Shown piece after piece: positions 1 to 13,019 of a stretch of DNA of 64,000 nucleotides (the stretch's first letter is position 1; each line of letters starts with the position of its first letter). A program made the position numbers and the translations under genes. The stretch comes from Tanypteryx hageni (Eukaryota > Arthropoda > Insecta > Odonata > Petaluridae): the NCBI GenBank assembly GCA_028673005.1, contig CM054116.1, positions 134,903,681-134,967,680 on the forward strand. The letters are read 5' to 3'. The notes below the pieces were generated by a model. It had not been told where the DNA came from, did no database searches, and saw only the letters and a list, made by a program, of their open reading frames with translations.

Positions 1-2249
1 TCCTCATCCCATCATAATAGGTGTAAATAATTTCGTAAAGCCTTGTTAAGGAGTGCCGTGATCCACCTGAAGTTGGTAATTCTTTGTTTTAACCCTTGTA
101 ATATATTCGCGTGAATGTAGCAACACAGTAAAAGAGAATTGTAGTCTACCTGTTCGTCCGATTTTTCAATACGTCTCCTAAAACCAGTTAATGGTGTTTT
201 GAAGGTGATTATAAGATTAACAGCCACCGAATAAAAATTCTTAGTCATTCGATGAAATTTTATGGTTAATTACACTTCGTGTATCAAAAGCTATTCCTAC
301 GAAGTACCTACTGTGTATGCGCTCACTTTCGACAGCTTTCTTCCGAAAGATTAGTGGGAGGTGAAATTATAGTTTTAGAGAACACTGATTGAACAATAAA
401 GAAATTGAGCGTTGCGCACATATGGGAAGGGTTTTCCATGAGCATACGTGTAAGGCAGTGAGCGAAGCTATGCAATCGTCACGTGATCGACTCCTCACCG
501 TCTAACCGTCGAGTAAATATTCATGATAATTTTATGAATGCATCGAATTATTGTTTGAACAGATCCATGCAGTCGAGTTGCTATTAGCGCGACAACACAA
601 GTTTAAATCTTGGCGAAATTTTGGAGACATTTTCGTGAGAGATAATCGTGTCATTTCGAATGATAAATTATGTTTTTCGTTATCTCCACGAAGACCTAAT
701 GATTGACGTTGTTAATGTTCATTCCGCCCATTGCGAATGTTTACAACTTTTACCATTAATATTTTTAAATTTTGATAAAAAAAATGCGCCAGGATAAAGA
801 AATTAGGCGTATGCATAAAATTTTTTTGCGTATGGATGCAATACATTTTGTGTATATAATACTAATGTCACGACTTTCAGCCACAAGACAAACCTTAACA
901 CGATAACTTCCATGGAAATTGTTTTTTTCTTAATACGTGTCTTGTCTCTGGTAACTTAACGTTTTATTGGTTTACTCTCAATTATTTTAAGTCCATTAAA
1001 AGTGTCATATCAAATTAATAAAGCAAGTTATAAATGTGTACAATGAAGGGTTCTATCAAAATTCTTCACCAATAACCCTCATCACATGACAATATGGAAA
1101 CCTAAGTGAAACTACATCGGTGGAGGCTCACCGCCATTTTCGCGTCATGGTGTTCCAATCTAAGCCCATTGAATTTATAATTCCTGTAAAGTTTTTCAGT
1201 TACAAGATGAAGAAAAAATATTCGGAATTCACACTTACGAAATTGTTCGTTCAAATTTTTGTCCTTCCTGATTAATATGATAGGATTTAAAAAATCTTAG
1301 TTAGTTAATGGAATTTCTGTCTTTTATAATTTGCATTTAAGATTGATAATTCAGTCCTCTCTACAAGAGTTATAATTATCCTTTTAGTATTGTAAATTTC
1401 AGACCCTGGAAGTATGCTTGAATGAGGGCATATTAAGTGTTTTCACTAACACGATAAAATGTTCTCTCTTCAATTGCCTTGAGCAGGCAAGTGCGCTAGA
1501 AGCTGAAAACACGAGAACACGAGACGTATTTGGGAGATGGGGATATTTTTCTTCATTCTTCTCTACGTTCGGCGAAATATGAATAATAATTTTTATATAA
1601 AATATAACCTGACAACGGATTATAGTTTAAATTCAGTTGATTACCAAATGAACTCACGCGGCCAGTAAATGGTTGACATTCATATATCAGCCGTACGATA
1701 CACTAATTTCAAACGGCTACCGGTGTATTACCACTGATGACGCACTTAGTGTCTGGTTTACTCGGCCGTTTCAAGGTTACAGAAGTTTACGTGTTAATCG
1801 AGTGACATTGATTTCTGATTATGAACTGACATCACGAACGTGCGTGCACGTTCGTTTTTCTGTAGACGAATAAAGAAAATTGCACACCCGCTGCGTGCCG
1901 GTGAACGTCGATCACCTGATTTCGTTCAAAGAACCCTTAGAAATTATGGTTCGAGAGAGGTGCGAGGCCGTTACAGTTGCCGGGGAGAACGCCAAAAATC
2001 AGTTGTTGTGTGCCTGTGGATCCGGTTCTATTAGATGCAAAGTAATCGCGGTTATTTCTCGATGTTCTATAACGTAAGCTACAGTATGTGGTTGTGATGA
2101 GCCGAGGAAATCAGGCGCAAAGAATGGCGCGGCACAAGGGAACAACCAGTTACGCAGACTCTGAGTTTGCATTCTGCAGCAAAGTATTATGCCTGAAAAA
2201 TTTAAGTATCCTGCTATTTTGATCTTCCAAACGAGTGGCTGCGTTTTGA
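1..2249. other. AT-rich stretch, no gene recognised
   Basis: Apparently unique AT-rich sequence without a recognisable coding domain. The only notable structure is a short palindrome at 1834-1855 (arms ACGAACGTGC and GCACGTTCGT around GT). Confidence 0.5.
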
Positions 2250-4140
2250 TTATTATTTTTTGCGACCATCTGTTTATCGTGTCATGACGGTTGCAACCGA
2301 AGTGACCGTCGCTATAGGAATTTTTGATCTCCGAGTCGCTCGGCAAATGCGTTGCAGGAACCGAGAGACCGGCGGAAAAACGTCGCTAAATGGAGGCGTT
2401 TTTCGAAAACCATCGGATAGATACCTCCGGAGCGTGCGACGTCTTTCTCGCTCTGAACTCCAGCGACTGTCGGAGGACTATGTCGACGCCATTCTTCCCG
2501 TAAATAATATTCTCGCCTTGGCGAAGATCGTCGCTCCCGACCACTTCGTCGTCCATATTCCCACCCGAAGGAATCTCGCCCCGTAGAGCGGAGCACTTTG
2601 GAGGCTTCCAATTGCGCAGAGCGTCGGAGACCTCTCTCGTTTTAGTTTCGTGTGCGCGGGAGGGAGAGAGAGAGAGAGAGAGAGAGAGACCCAAGGAACG
2701 ATATTCGCGTTCGGCTTTCACCGCAAAGGGTCTCCGGAAAAATAAAACAAGTTTCGCTTGCAGTTCTAGTCTGCCTAACAAAAGGCATGGCGGCGACCTC
2801 GCTCACGTTAGAGGCCGTCCCACTCCCAGCCTGCCTCCCTCGCACCTCCCCCCGCCGCCCCGCTTACAGCCTCTACAGCACCTCACTCTCTCGGGACGAA
2901 AGTGCAGGCGGCCAGACAATGAGGGCCCGCGAGAACCAGTTTCCTCGGATGGCGATGGGACGGTTCCCTAAATCTTCCCGCCAGCCTTCCCCCGCCCCTC
3001 TTCCTAAATCCTGCCTCTGCCGCATCCGATCGCCTGCCGACTCTCTCTTCCCCCTCCCTCTTATTTTATTCCCTCCTCCTCTCTTCCTCATTATTTCTCC
3101 CCTTAGCGACGCTTTCTCTTGCCGGAGAACGTGTACGAAGACCCAAAATCCCTCCGGAGAGTTGTACGCGCGTCCGGGAACTGGTGGTGCAATTCGTATT
3201 CTAAGAATTCGTGAGACGAGGTAGAACTCGTATAAATGCCAATGGTTGCAGTTTTTAGTAGTTCTCGAAGCTTCGAAATTTCTTCGGTTATGTTGAATCG
3301 CTTGTTGCATCGATGTAAAGTACGGCCATTGAAGTCCCGTGATCTTTTCTCTCGATATGTTTTTTCGCAAATTCGTCCATTAATTTATTGCTCTAGTATC
3401 TATTGTTTATCAACCCGCGGTATCTTTTATCACGTGAAAATTATTAATACCGGTTCCCAAGTTTCGATTAACCGGCTTAGGTTGGGTTGGGTTAGCAGAA
3501 AAGAGGCACGGTCGCCTCTCGTCGTCCCAAAAAAAAACTTAGGATACATTAGCGAAGCGTTTTTGTATTCCGGAGCCAGTATGATCCACGTGACACTTTT
3601 TCGGTTGGACAAACGCCGGATCATGCGAAGGCAGGACGTCGCTCCGGTTTCGCCTCCGCGTGTGCGAAAACGCATTCCCTTTTCGTTCGGGGCCGCATTG
3701 ACAAAAGGAAGGCAAAGCGCCTTCGATGAGGAGATGAGTTTTTGGGTATTTCGAGGCGCGGCTCTCCGACGCGACAGCTGCGACGGGGCGATTGTCCGAT
3801 TGCGGCGCTTCAAGAGGCGAGATATGCGGATAAGGGCTCATTATGGCGAGATTGAGAGGCTCCCCTTCCTTTACAAGAGTAAACAGCGAGCGCTTCCGGA
3901 TGCGTGGCGCGCGTAGTGTTCCGATTCTTATCCGCTGGGCGCGTTGGGCCGAATCGGGGAAGGTGCCTCCGACGGTGAGAAACAATTCCTCTCCCCAGCA
4001 CGCGCCTCCCTCCCCTACTCCCCCATTTCCTCCCCCCTCCCATCCCCCAGAGCACATGTCGTCACGGCCGCTTGCGCCTCCGTCAGAGCTTATGATGTCT
4101 CACCCACACCTCGAGGCGGGGAAGTAAGTGGCGGTGTCTG
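2250..4140. other. GC-rich, CpG-rich block with (GA)n and strand-skewed tracts
   Basis: Markedly more GC and CpG than its flanks, with a GA microsatellite at about 2663-2689 and C/T-rich tracts at 2815-3100 and 3990-4060. Long open frames on both strands (for example 3236-3916 plus) overlap antisense frames of similar length and show no domain, so they are best read as a by-product of composition. In an otherwise AT-rich genome such a block is often a promoter-associated CpG island or a 5' exon region, but no core promoter or splice pattern lets me name a gene. Confidence 0.4.
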
Positions 4141-4181
4141 CGGAGATAATTTCTTAATGACTAGAATTCATGATACGCAAT

Positions 4182-4328
4182 GCCGGATTAACCGGAGTGC
4201 AGTGGCGCAGTTGCACCAGGGCCCCGTGAGTAGAGGGGCTCCACAGGTCCCCGGACACTGCGTGTGGGATTGTGTGGGGTGGCCCACGAAAAATTGTGCG
4301 CCAGGACCCCCGATTATCTTAATCCGGC
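4182..4328. mobile_element. Short hAT-like MITE with GCCGGATTAA ends
   Basis: Bounded by a 10-bp inverted repeat, GCCGGATTAA at the left and TTAATCCGGC at the right. The interior has a CAGTGGCGCAGTTGCACC and GGGCCCC stretch typical of non-autonomous hAT ends. No clear target duplication. Confidence 0.45.
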
Positions 4329-4749
4329 CAAGATTATACGCCTTCTTCCGTATACTCGAATGCAATGAGACGACAAAGGAAGATATTTTCTAATGAAAAT
4401 ATTTCTGATTTAATCAACTAATCTATTAGGCTGTGAGGTTTTTCTCAGGTGCATAAAATGGCTACCAGCCTCGTGAATGTCAGAGAATCAAATACACGCC
4501 TGCATTCAATTTATTTCTCATCGTCTTGAAAACTTCCTGGTTGGCGATTAAAAACTACATAAGAACATTCAAAAGACTAGAGTTAACTCGCAGTATTGCG
4601 CCCTGAAATGCGAACTTACCTCTAATCACTTGGAGCTGTAACGATGATTTAAATTAGCGTGTTGCCTGCTGTAATTACTGACACTAAGAATGTTCATGGA
4701 TGGAGACTTCATGCCAGCTTCCTTTCCTGTGCAAATCGACCGGCTGTAG

Positions 4750-5242
4750 CAGGGGCCACAAACACGCGGTCCGTGGGCCTCATGCGGTCGGCAGGGAGGA
4801 TTTATGCAGCACGCGAAGCGAGAGACTATAACAAGGCCCGAACGGAACTTTAGTAGTATTTCTTAGAAATATTTCACGCAAATATTTGTGAAAAATATGA
4901 GCGTATTAAAACAGCACTTTAAAAGTATCCGCAGTTTATTGCAGATTCCCATTTATAACATCTTGCACAGTTGCGGTGCAGGGGAATGTTCTTCCTGCAG
5001 TCAGCGTCTTTTTAGTGTGTCCAAAGGACCTGACACGCGATGCTGAATCCAATATTTTAATGATGGATAGATTTAAAGAGCGCGTGAAAGGGTGAGGTCG
5101 ATCCTCACTCCTAATTGAAGGAAAGAGTGAATTTCCTGTGAATACGAAACGGTGTGAGGACTATAAAACATGGAATGCGGCCCGTGGATTCAGTACGGTG
5201 CCATCATGCGGCCCGTGCTCGGATGTGAGTTTGAGACCCCTG
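4750..5242. mobile_element. Old hAT MITE with GCGGCCC-type subterminal repeats
   Basis: The left end reads CAGGGGCCACAAACACGC and the right end reads TTTGAGACCCCTG, so both start CAGGGG when read inward. Subterminal GCGGTCC and GCGGCCCGTG motifs recur, as in the elements at 18956 and 36643. The flanks GGCTGTAG and GGCTTCGA match at 5 of 8 positions, so a target duplication is only suggestive. Confidence 0.45.
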
Positions 5243-6869
5243 GGCTTCGAAGAATAAAAAGAAAAAAAATTGTGAATTTATATCATCAAGCAAGAAGCCG
5301 AACCCAATAAACGTGTAAAACTTTATGAATGTAAGCTATTGACAGTAAAGTCGATTTCGAGTGCCATAAGAGGATAGAAGGTTTTCGTAGCCACCAACAC
5401 CAGAAATATTCATCGACCGAGGCTGGAGTGCAGCGGCTAGTTCGTCTGCGAACGATGACCACCGCCGTAGCAATGGTTAGGAGATGGTCAAGAGAGAAGA
5501 ACCAGTAATCTACATGACTCCCAAATGCTGAATATTAGAGCGCAAATATCCTTATCCCGAGATTGTTTTAAAAAAATTAAACATATCACCGATCGCTCTT
5601 TTTTCTGCAATGTTTTATTACAGTCGGTCTCGATGAGATTCAAGTTGGTCATTTAATCAAAAGCGATAAACCATGATATTTCAAGGAATCACCGTTAACG
5701 CTTTCGCACTAAAATTGTTATTCTGATCGTCCATCCAGAAGCTCGTCGCATAGGCATTCAATTCCATCATCCAGATGAGCACACCGCCGCAGCGTCGCCC
5801 AAATGGCATCTGCCCCATCCCGCCCGCCCCACTTGCTCTCTCGTTTGCTTGCGTCTCATGTAATAGGAATGTCTTCGTGGGAAACATTGCCCGCTCGCGG
5901 CGCTTTTCGCACAGCGAACCCGCTTCCATCTTGCAGCGCCTTTAAGAACGCCTAATTATTCTGCACAACTGCACGTCGGACTTATTATAGGTTAAAGTAA
6001 GAAACTATAAACGGTCAAACGCTTCTGTTGCCAATACTTGGGCTTGATTTCATTTTTATCGATTAGTTTCGTGGACAATTTTAAGTGCAAATTTGAAACA
6101 ATGCTTACTGCTTTTCATATCTCCAAGATGCGTTGCAATCCCTTTTTTGGGAAATGCCCGTTGGCTGAGATTAGTCGTCTTCTAGCCAAGAGGCCTTTCC
6201 TCAGTTCACTCATTCTGTTCGTCTGATCACGCGCATTACGTAAGGTTTTTCCTCGCTTCACTCGCATTGCGAGTACTTGAAGAGGTGGATGTTTTGCTCA
6301 AATATTCCACGATCTAAGAGAAATGAGTGAAGTCATAGATGTTTAACTCCGTGTAAGATTTACATCAAAGTTAGCAGATTATACATATTTTTTTTTATTG
6401 TAGTCTAAAATAAATGCCGAGTAATTAACTGGATGCTTAATGCTGGGTTATAGTGCCTTCGTAATTTGCAGTACTCCCATTCGTATGTGATGAATTTCAT
6501 GAAAAAAGGCGCCCATTAAGTGCCTAAAGTATTTGCAAGAGGTTTGACAATTTCGTGATAAGGTGTTTTTTTACTTATCCAAGTCTTTAATTGTGTGATT
6601 AACTTTCTATAGAAATAACGTTACAGAACCCCGAAACAAATTCTGCGGCGATATATCATCGTGGAAGTTTCAATTTGAACCTTAATTTCGCTATCACCAC
6701 ATTTCAGACAACATTCGCAACAAAATCTCGAGTAGCAGGTTGCGTTATTCTTTGTCGATGGAGGACCTCTCATGACGGCGAAATAGCCTTCGTTTTTGCG
6801 ATCTCAGCGTCGAACGTGGAATTGGCGCTCAGGTGTGTTTTGGCGCATCGGAGGCGCCGTGTTGAACGA
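5243..6869. other. No gene recognised
   Basis: AT-rich to mixed sequence. The short frames carry no recognisable domain, and no terminal inverted repeat was found. Confidence 0.4.
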
Positions 6870-7800
6870 TATTTAAACACCCTGGCATCCGCCGCGCTCG
6901 AATGAAGCGGTCGGGTCGAGAGGGAGCGGTCCTTCGTCGCGAGGTGCTCCCGCACCGGCGGCGGGACGTTCTCGAAGTCTCTGGAAGATGGAGGGAGAAG
7001 GGTGGGGGGAGGGAGGGGCGCACGAGAGAGAATCCCTTCTCTCCCTCACGAAAACCGGTCGCTGAGAGAGAGCGACCTCTCTCGTCCCTCTCACTCCGGC
7101 TCTTCCACTCTCTCCCTTTTCTCCTTTCGCTGCGTCCTTTTACAGTATCCACTCCGCGTGCGCCGACGGAAGGCGGACGAGAGGAGATCGGATAATTAAA
7201 CGAGGATAACGCGAGGGTTAAAACGTACGCCGCCCCTTCGATTCCGACGTTGCCGCTTTTGCAGAATACATTTGCGACGGCGAGAACCCCGAGGTCGCGT
7301 CGGATGGAGGGACGACGACGAGGGCGTCGGACGATCTGACGAGAGGGCGGCGAGGACGCCTCGTGCGGCGTCGGTCCGAATTATCCGTCGGAATTCGATT
7401 CGATTCCTTTCCCGTTGCCAGAGCGTCCCTCGAGTTTCGTCTCGGAATCCATTATTCCCTTTCGGCACACCGGAGTGAGACGCCTCGCCACGGATTTCGG
7501 TTCGAGGCTACGGGACTGGAGGAGGACGATTTATTCCTTCGAATACGTGTCAAAAGGATTGGAAGTGGCGACATGTCCTGCGGGACATGGGAAGAGAAAA
7601 GTGCGCAGCATTGCTTGGCAGGCATCGGCCGCGCGTCGTAGTTGGAGTGGATTTCGCGAGGTGGAGGGAAAGGGTGGAGAAGGGGGGAGAAAGTGGGGGG
7701 AAAGGGGCGGTAGAAGCTGAGGATAAAGGGGGTGAAGCGGGGGAGAAAGGGCCCAAGGGTCGAAGGATGCGCTCGTAATAGTCGCGACGGCCTCGCCTCC
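6870..7800. other. Second GC-rich, CpG-rich block
   Basis: Dense CpG (for example GTCGCGAGG and CGACGGCGAGA) with G/A-rich tracts at 6980-7040 and 7640-7750 and a C/T-rich tract at 7040-7140. Overlapping frames on both strands have Arg/Gly/Ser-rich low-complexity translations and no domain. Possible CpG-island promoter; no gene can be placed. Confidence 0.4.
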
Positions 7801-8325
7801 TATGGTCTTCGATTCCAGGTACATCGAATCAAACAAAAGATTTAAAATTCCAGTATTGATCGACGCCTCTAATGCACAAGGAGGAATTAATCCCATGAGT
7901 CGGTCGTTAGTTAATTAGTCGTTAGAAATTAAGACCCACGATGCATTTGTGCGACTCCAGCTCTTTTTTAAAGTTCGATTTCATATCCATTTCAATGCGC
8001 TATCTTCTTTTGTTTCGACCTTCCTCGAATGCGCACTTGCTTCTCCCATGTATGATAGATTTTTTCGTGCTTTCGTCTCTCCGATCCGATCCCGTGAGTG
8101 GATTCGGATGAATATGCAATTTCATATTCACCCGCAGTTTTGACCAGATCTCCGTTTCATCACTCTTTAAATATCTGCGTATCGGTCGAATTGATTAAGG
8201 AACAGCAAATTAATTTTTATCGCATTTCTGGCCGAGAAATCTTTGGTAGTGGCCATATTTGTGTATTTACTCATATTCCCCTCGTCTGACCCGACTAGTA
8301 ACTCGTGACTCTCTGTCCATTCCAG

Positions 8326-8422
8326 GATCCACGCCTTCGAACACCGGCCCGTGCACTCTGGAGGAGAGACTGACCTGTTCCTCATTCTGGGGACTGATGG
8401 CATCTCTCGGAAATGGCGCTGA
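8326..8422 (+). CDS. Possible orphan coding exon
   Basis: A good acceptor (tctgtccattccAG at 8314-8325) is followed by 31 codons, from ATC at 8327 to a TGA at 8420-8422. Codon choice is strongly G/C at third positions (CAC GCC TTC, GTG CAC, GAC CTG TTC CTC), unlike the AT-rich surroundings. The peptide includes GGETDLFLILGTDGI, which faintly recalls the ILxTDGL motif of PP2C-type phosphatases, but the expected following Trp is absent. I see no clear donor. It could be an exon of an unplaced gene, a retropseudogene piece or chance. Confidence 0.3.
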
Positions 8423-9658
8423 TTTTTTCTTTGGTTATCTAGCTGTATGAGTGGAACTGACGTCATAAAGCTAGGTTACCGAAGTTAAGAACAGCACCCC
8501 ATCATCGTGTTTGACGTGGATTCTTAGCAGAAAAAGAAACGACCGATGGAGTACCTCGAAACGTGTGGATTTTGTTTACGCGATAGCCTATTGGATAATA
8601 TGGATAAATAACCCTTATATCGCTTCGGTGGTTGTGTCTACGATCCAAGCTCAAATGCTCTTTGTCTGTCTTGATTATGTCACGGCCTCGATCGATTTCC
8701 GTTGAAGGAATATTTGTAGACAATAAAGGAATGGATTTGAAAGATTCTTACGCAATTAAAAGAATTTATTTCAGGCGAAATAACGAGCAACTAGTAGCTT
8801 AAATTTGCATAAGAACCTCGCAAGATGGATTCAATACGAGGTGGTGTGTTTCGCCCCAGGTGACCGATTACAAGCGAAATCATTTCTCCTACATACAACT
8901 CAATGGGCATAGTGAATGGAAATTAAGCAAATGTTTTACTAAAAATTTATAGCATTTTTAAGCAAAAGCTTAATTTCAGTTGGATAAATAAATAAATAGC
9001 ATTTGCTTATGATAAATTCTTTGAGCATATGCTTGGAATTTTTTAAGTGAGGCGAGGGGCACGCCGAAACATTTTCAAGTCCGCTTTTTCATAATCAGGC
9101 GTTATTTTTACCAAAATTAGTGAAATGGCCGAATCGATGATTCTACTAAAAGTGAAAATTTTGAAAAAAGACTAATGCCAACGACTAACGATTATCAAAA
9201 TATATACTGTTTCACCGAAGAAAATGTCGAGCGTATTTCAAATTAATTTATAGGGAAAATAAATAGTCTATTTGTTTTAAGTTATGGCAAATTAAATTAA
9301 TTAAACTTATTAAATATTGCCCAAAATTTATTATGAAACTATAAGTACTAATTGAAAGGGATTTTATGGTTGCTGTTATGCTAAATCCTATATAGCCTCC
9401 TAATGGTGGAAAATGAAATGGTGAATTTCTTCAAGCTCGCTTTGACTGCATGAACGATTCTGCCAAGTTTCGCTGCTATTTTATAAATACACCGCTTGGT
9501 CATACCGCGTATTCGGATATACCGATGGTCTTCCTTCCTCTCCGTTTCTTCGAAAGAAAGTCCTGTCGCTTTTTTAAAGTAGTAAAGTAACCAAATGGAA
9601 AAGTGTACTCCATAAATGGAATACACGGAGATTTCAAAGGCGTTCTTTAAGAGAAATA
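8423..9658. other. AT-rich intergenic stretch
   Basis: I see no gene or transposon terminus. A 13-base match to the 5S rRNA internal region near 8475 is too short to count. Confidence 0.4.
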
Positions 9659-10285
9659 CAGGTTTTCCTCCCTTTATGCGGGGGTTGCGTTCCAGGAAGG
9701 TGACGGATAAAGCAAATTCGCATAAACAGAACCCATATTTGCATGTAAAAGATACGTTCCATAAGCAATCCTAACTCCTCTTCAAGATGCTCTTTTTTCG
9801 CTCCATAACGACTTCTTATGCGCTAAATACAATCTTAAAACAACTAACACTGTAAATTATATTCACCAATAAAAGGAAGCAGACGAGCACAAGTGGTGAC
9901 TGTTGTGGGTGACATAATAGTGGAGGTTCAAAGTGCTGGAGGGTTTCTCTTGGCCCAATGCAAGTTCCGCGGGCAAGGAGGCAAAACCCCTCAAGTGTGC
10001 TCGAACAATATCACACGAAATCTCCGTCTCATCTCCACTCTACAATATCCTCTCCACTCTTATCTCTTTTACTGTAGCACTAATACGCTCAGCATTTGAG
10101 ACAATGAGAGACTGAATGGTCGCCCTGTGGTGTATTGAAGAACTTTCTTGCATTTGTGTTGCACTGGACGAGTAACCGCATAAGAACGAATCGAAGACGC
10201 ATAAAAAGAAATTCCAGTAGCAATAAGTTTGTCTCATAATAGTGAATTCGCATAAAGCGAACCCGCATAAAGAGAGGAAACCCCG
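9659..10285. mobile_element. Tigger/pogo-type MITE, TA target duplication
   Basis: The left end CAGGTTTTCCTCCCTTTATG and the right end read inward (CGGGGTTTCCTCTCTTTATG) form an imperfect TIR of about 30 bp that continues into GCGGG. TA dinucleotides flank both ends (9657-9658 and 10286-10287), as expected for Tc1/mariner/pogo insertions. At 627 bp with no transposase it is non-autonomous. Further TTCGCATAA/CGCATAAAG motifs lie inside near both ends. Confidence 0.65.
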
Positions 10286-10311
10286 TATAAAACGGTATCG
10301 AAAGATGCGGC

Positions 10312-10870
10312 CCTTGAATTTTATCCCCGAAACTATATATCGCAATTATGTGGCAAATGATATCCTCTATCCGAATACATATTTTAATCTATACCTCACA
10401 GATCATATAAGAGCATGGGAGAGAAAATGGATTTTTAACCGTTTGCCGATAGAACAGTCTTAGCAATCGTTGTGAAGAAAATATGTGACGTTAAGCTTGG
10501 GATTTTCTCGAATTTTTATCACCGATACTATAAGTCGTAATTATGTAATCTCGCGGATTTTTTGTGGCAAATGTTGTCCTCTATTCGAATAAAATTGTTA
10601 ATCTATCGTATAAGAGCTTGGGTGATAAAAATATGGATTTAAATTGTTTGCCGATATAATCGTCTTATCGACTGATGTAAACTAAATATGTGATGTTAAG
10701 CTCGGGATTTTCTCAAATTTTTATCTCCGCAACTGTAAGTCGTAATTATGTGTCCTCGCGGGCTTTTTTGGTAAATATCGTCCTCTATCCGAATAAATCT
10801 TTTAATCTGTACTTTACAGATCATATAAGAGCTAGGGAGAGAAATATATGGTATTTATTTGTTGCTTTAC
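10312..10870. repeat. Three-unit degenerate tandem repeat, period about 190-205 bp
   Basis: Three units begin near 10318, 10509 and 10715. Each contains, in the same order, TTTTATC-CCG, a GTAATTATG-like box, GGCAAATG followed by TCCTCTATCCGAATA, TAATCTAT, CATATAAGAGC, a GGGAGA-AAAATATGG box and GTTTGCCGATA. The units have diverged substantially. This is satellite-like, and the parent family is not identifiable. Confidence 0.7.
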
Positions 10871-10984
10871 GGATGCCATTTAACGAGATAGGAGTTTAAG
10901 TTTACTTCAAGTGCTTATATAAAGTGGAGGTTATAATTTACAGATGCAATCCAAAATCACAATTGGGCGATACATTTTAATGAG

Positions 10985-11105
10985 GATCACTCGTATTTGA
11001 TTTAATTAAAATCCGTCCAGCGGTTTATAAGATGAAAGTTACGACGGACGGGCCGACGGAGGAGACCTGCCCATAAGGCGTCCGCTACTACCGCTTCGCT
11101 GGTAA
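10985..11105 (+). repeat. Retroelement 3'-tail-like fragment
   Basis: Contains AAAATCCGTCCAGCGGTTTA followed by GAAAGTTACGACGGACGGGC. This resembles the 'ATCGGTCCAGCCGTT ... ACGGACGGAC' segment found near the 3' end of many arthropod retroelements. No flanking duplication seen. Confidence 0.3.
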
Positions 11106-12389
11106 AGAACGCCTAAAAATAAAAAAATACCTACTTTTTGATTAAATAAATTTCTTGTACTGATTTTATATCGTTGTTAGTAGCAATCAAAGACATTAAA
11201 AATATAAAAAAGTAGTATGAACATGATGCGCTGGACAATTCGATCGTGTCCTCGGTTGTATCGCGGATGTGTTATAATGCGAGTCGCAGCCCTTCTCCAG
11301 AAACCCGCCTTATTACCGGGGAGCGGTGTATTTAGTGAGAGTTCTCTTTAACGGAAAAAAAACTTAAAGTTGAAAGTATTTCATTTTAGCACTGAGTATT
11401 CCAATGACATTATCTACGCCGCAAAATTAAAGATTAGTTATGTCGAGTGTATTTGCCATCTATGGCAACCAGAAGCTATAAAATGCAAGTAATATGCAAG
11501 AGTACAGCAAATGGCGCTCAAGTCTTGGTTGCAACAATACCATAGCAGAAATATTAAACAGTAAAGTATTAAAATTGTTCAGTTTATTGATTCAAACTTC
11601 GAGTGGTGTCATAACAACCATTTATGGAAGATATTTTGGCATGTTTCTCTTTTTTTATTCTTTCTAGAAATAAAACTGAAAATATTCGATAAGATAAAAT
11701 TAGAACCATTTATGGGAACAGAGAATTTGTTAATGGCCACATGGTATATCAGAGACAATGGGGACGCCACATTAGTCCGTAGGTCGCAAAAGTTTAATTA
11801 GCTCTTTCTGAAGGACGTGGGGAAACAAAACATTTCGTGAATTCATTTGTCAATCAATCTTGACTAGACACGGAAATCCTTCGTTCTCAGTGGAATAACA
11901 AATAATATTTAAGTAAATCGGTGTGCTATAGCCAACGAAAGCTGGCGAATTCGATCCGATTCCAGCCATTCACGCACAAGGATAAGCTTTAAAAAGGAAA
12001 ACAAAAAAGATTACTTATGATGTGTAATAACGGAGGCTAAATATCAAGTGGAAAAATACCCCTCGATTAACATAAGTGGTGTTACAAAGAGTGTAAATTA
12101 TTTCAGTTGTAACCTCCTCTCGAAAAGGGCAACATAAAATGGAATATCTTTTTCATGTTATATGATGTTCGGAAGTTGCAATTGCAAGTGTGACACGTTC
12201 GTCTGAAAATTGCTTGCATCTAAAAAATAATTAAGGATAATTTTCTATCTACCATAATAATGATAAGGTTGATGTGATATATAACCGTTAACTGAGAAGA
12301 AGACTCATTGGAGTATGACAAATATAAGAAAATTTAATTTCGAACAAAAAATGTCTTCACTGTTGTATTATTTTATGTATTCCTAACTA
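11106..12389. other. AT-rich stretch, nothing recognised
   Basis: No open frame with a domain, no terminal repeats and no RNA gene that I can identify. Confidence 0.4.
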
Positions 12390-13019
12390 TAATCATCATC
12401 ACCAGCCCTTTTCAATTCAGTGACAGATGAAGGCCTCCTCCAGACACCTCCAGTTTTCCGCATCAACACAGGCTCTCTGTCCCATCTGTATTTCGATCTT
12501 CTTTTCGGTCTCTTGATGTATCATGAAATCCATTCCATGACATTAAACGTTCAACGCCGCTCGTTTCTCAGCAGTATGACCCGCCCACTGCCACTTAAGC
12601 GCCTTTACTCTTTTAATTATGTCAAAGACTCCCGTCTTCTTTCTTACCCTGTCGTTCCTTTTGCGGTCTCTTCGGGTGATCCCAAGCATCTCTCCATGTT
12701 CCACTGTGATGTTTGCAGGCGATGGATTACTCTTTTTCCATGTTTTGTATCCACTGGTCAGAAAAGGCAGAACACATTTGTCATAAAATCATCTATTTAG
12801 AAAGACTGGGATATTTGATTTGAAGATGTTTCCATTCCTGCCAAAAGCACTCCATGGCATCTTCACTCTCCGTTTGATCTCTCCAAGAAGTGATCCGTCT
12901 GTAGTGATGAGTTGACCCAAGTAAACGTAACTTGTTACTTCTTCGAGTTATTCTCCGTTGATATCTTCTCAGGATTTGTGAAGGAGTTATACATGACCTT
13001 TGTTTTATTAAAATTAATT

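Noticed and set aside
1834..1855. Short perfect palindrome
   Set aside because: Arms of only 10 bp, expected occasionally in 64 kb; no associated feature.
3478..3498. TTAGG-like run (insect telomere repeat)
   Set aside because: Two or three degenerate units only (TTAGGTTGGGTTGGG), within chance for this sequence.
3236..3916. 226-codon plus-strand open frame in the GC-rich block
   Set aside because: Overlapped by antisense frames of similar size, Arg/Ser-rich composition, no domain. GC-rich sequence with few stop codons explains it.
8470..8495. 5S rRNA-like string ACCGAAGTTAAG
   Set aside because: Only about 13 bases match and the rest of the 5S gene is absent, so it is not an RNA gene.
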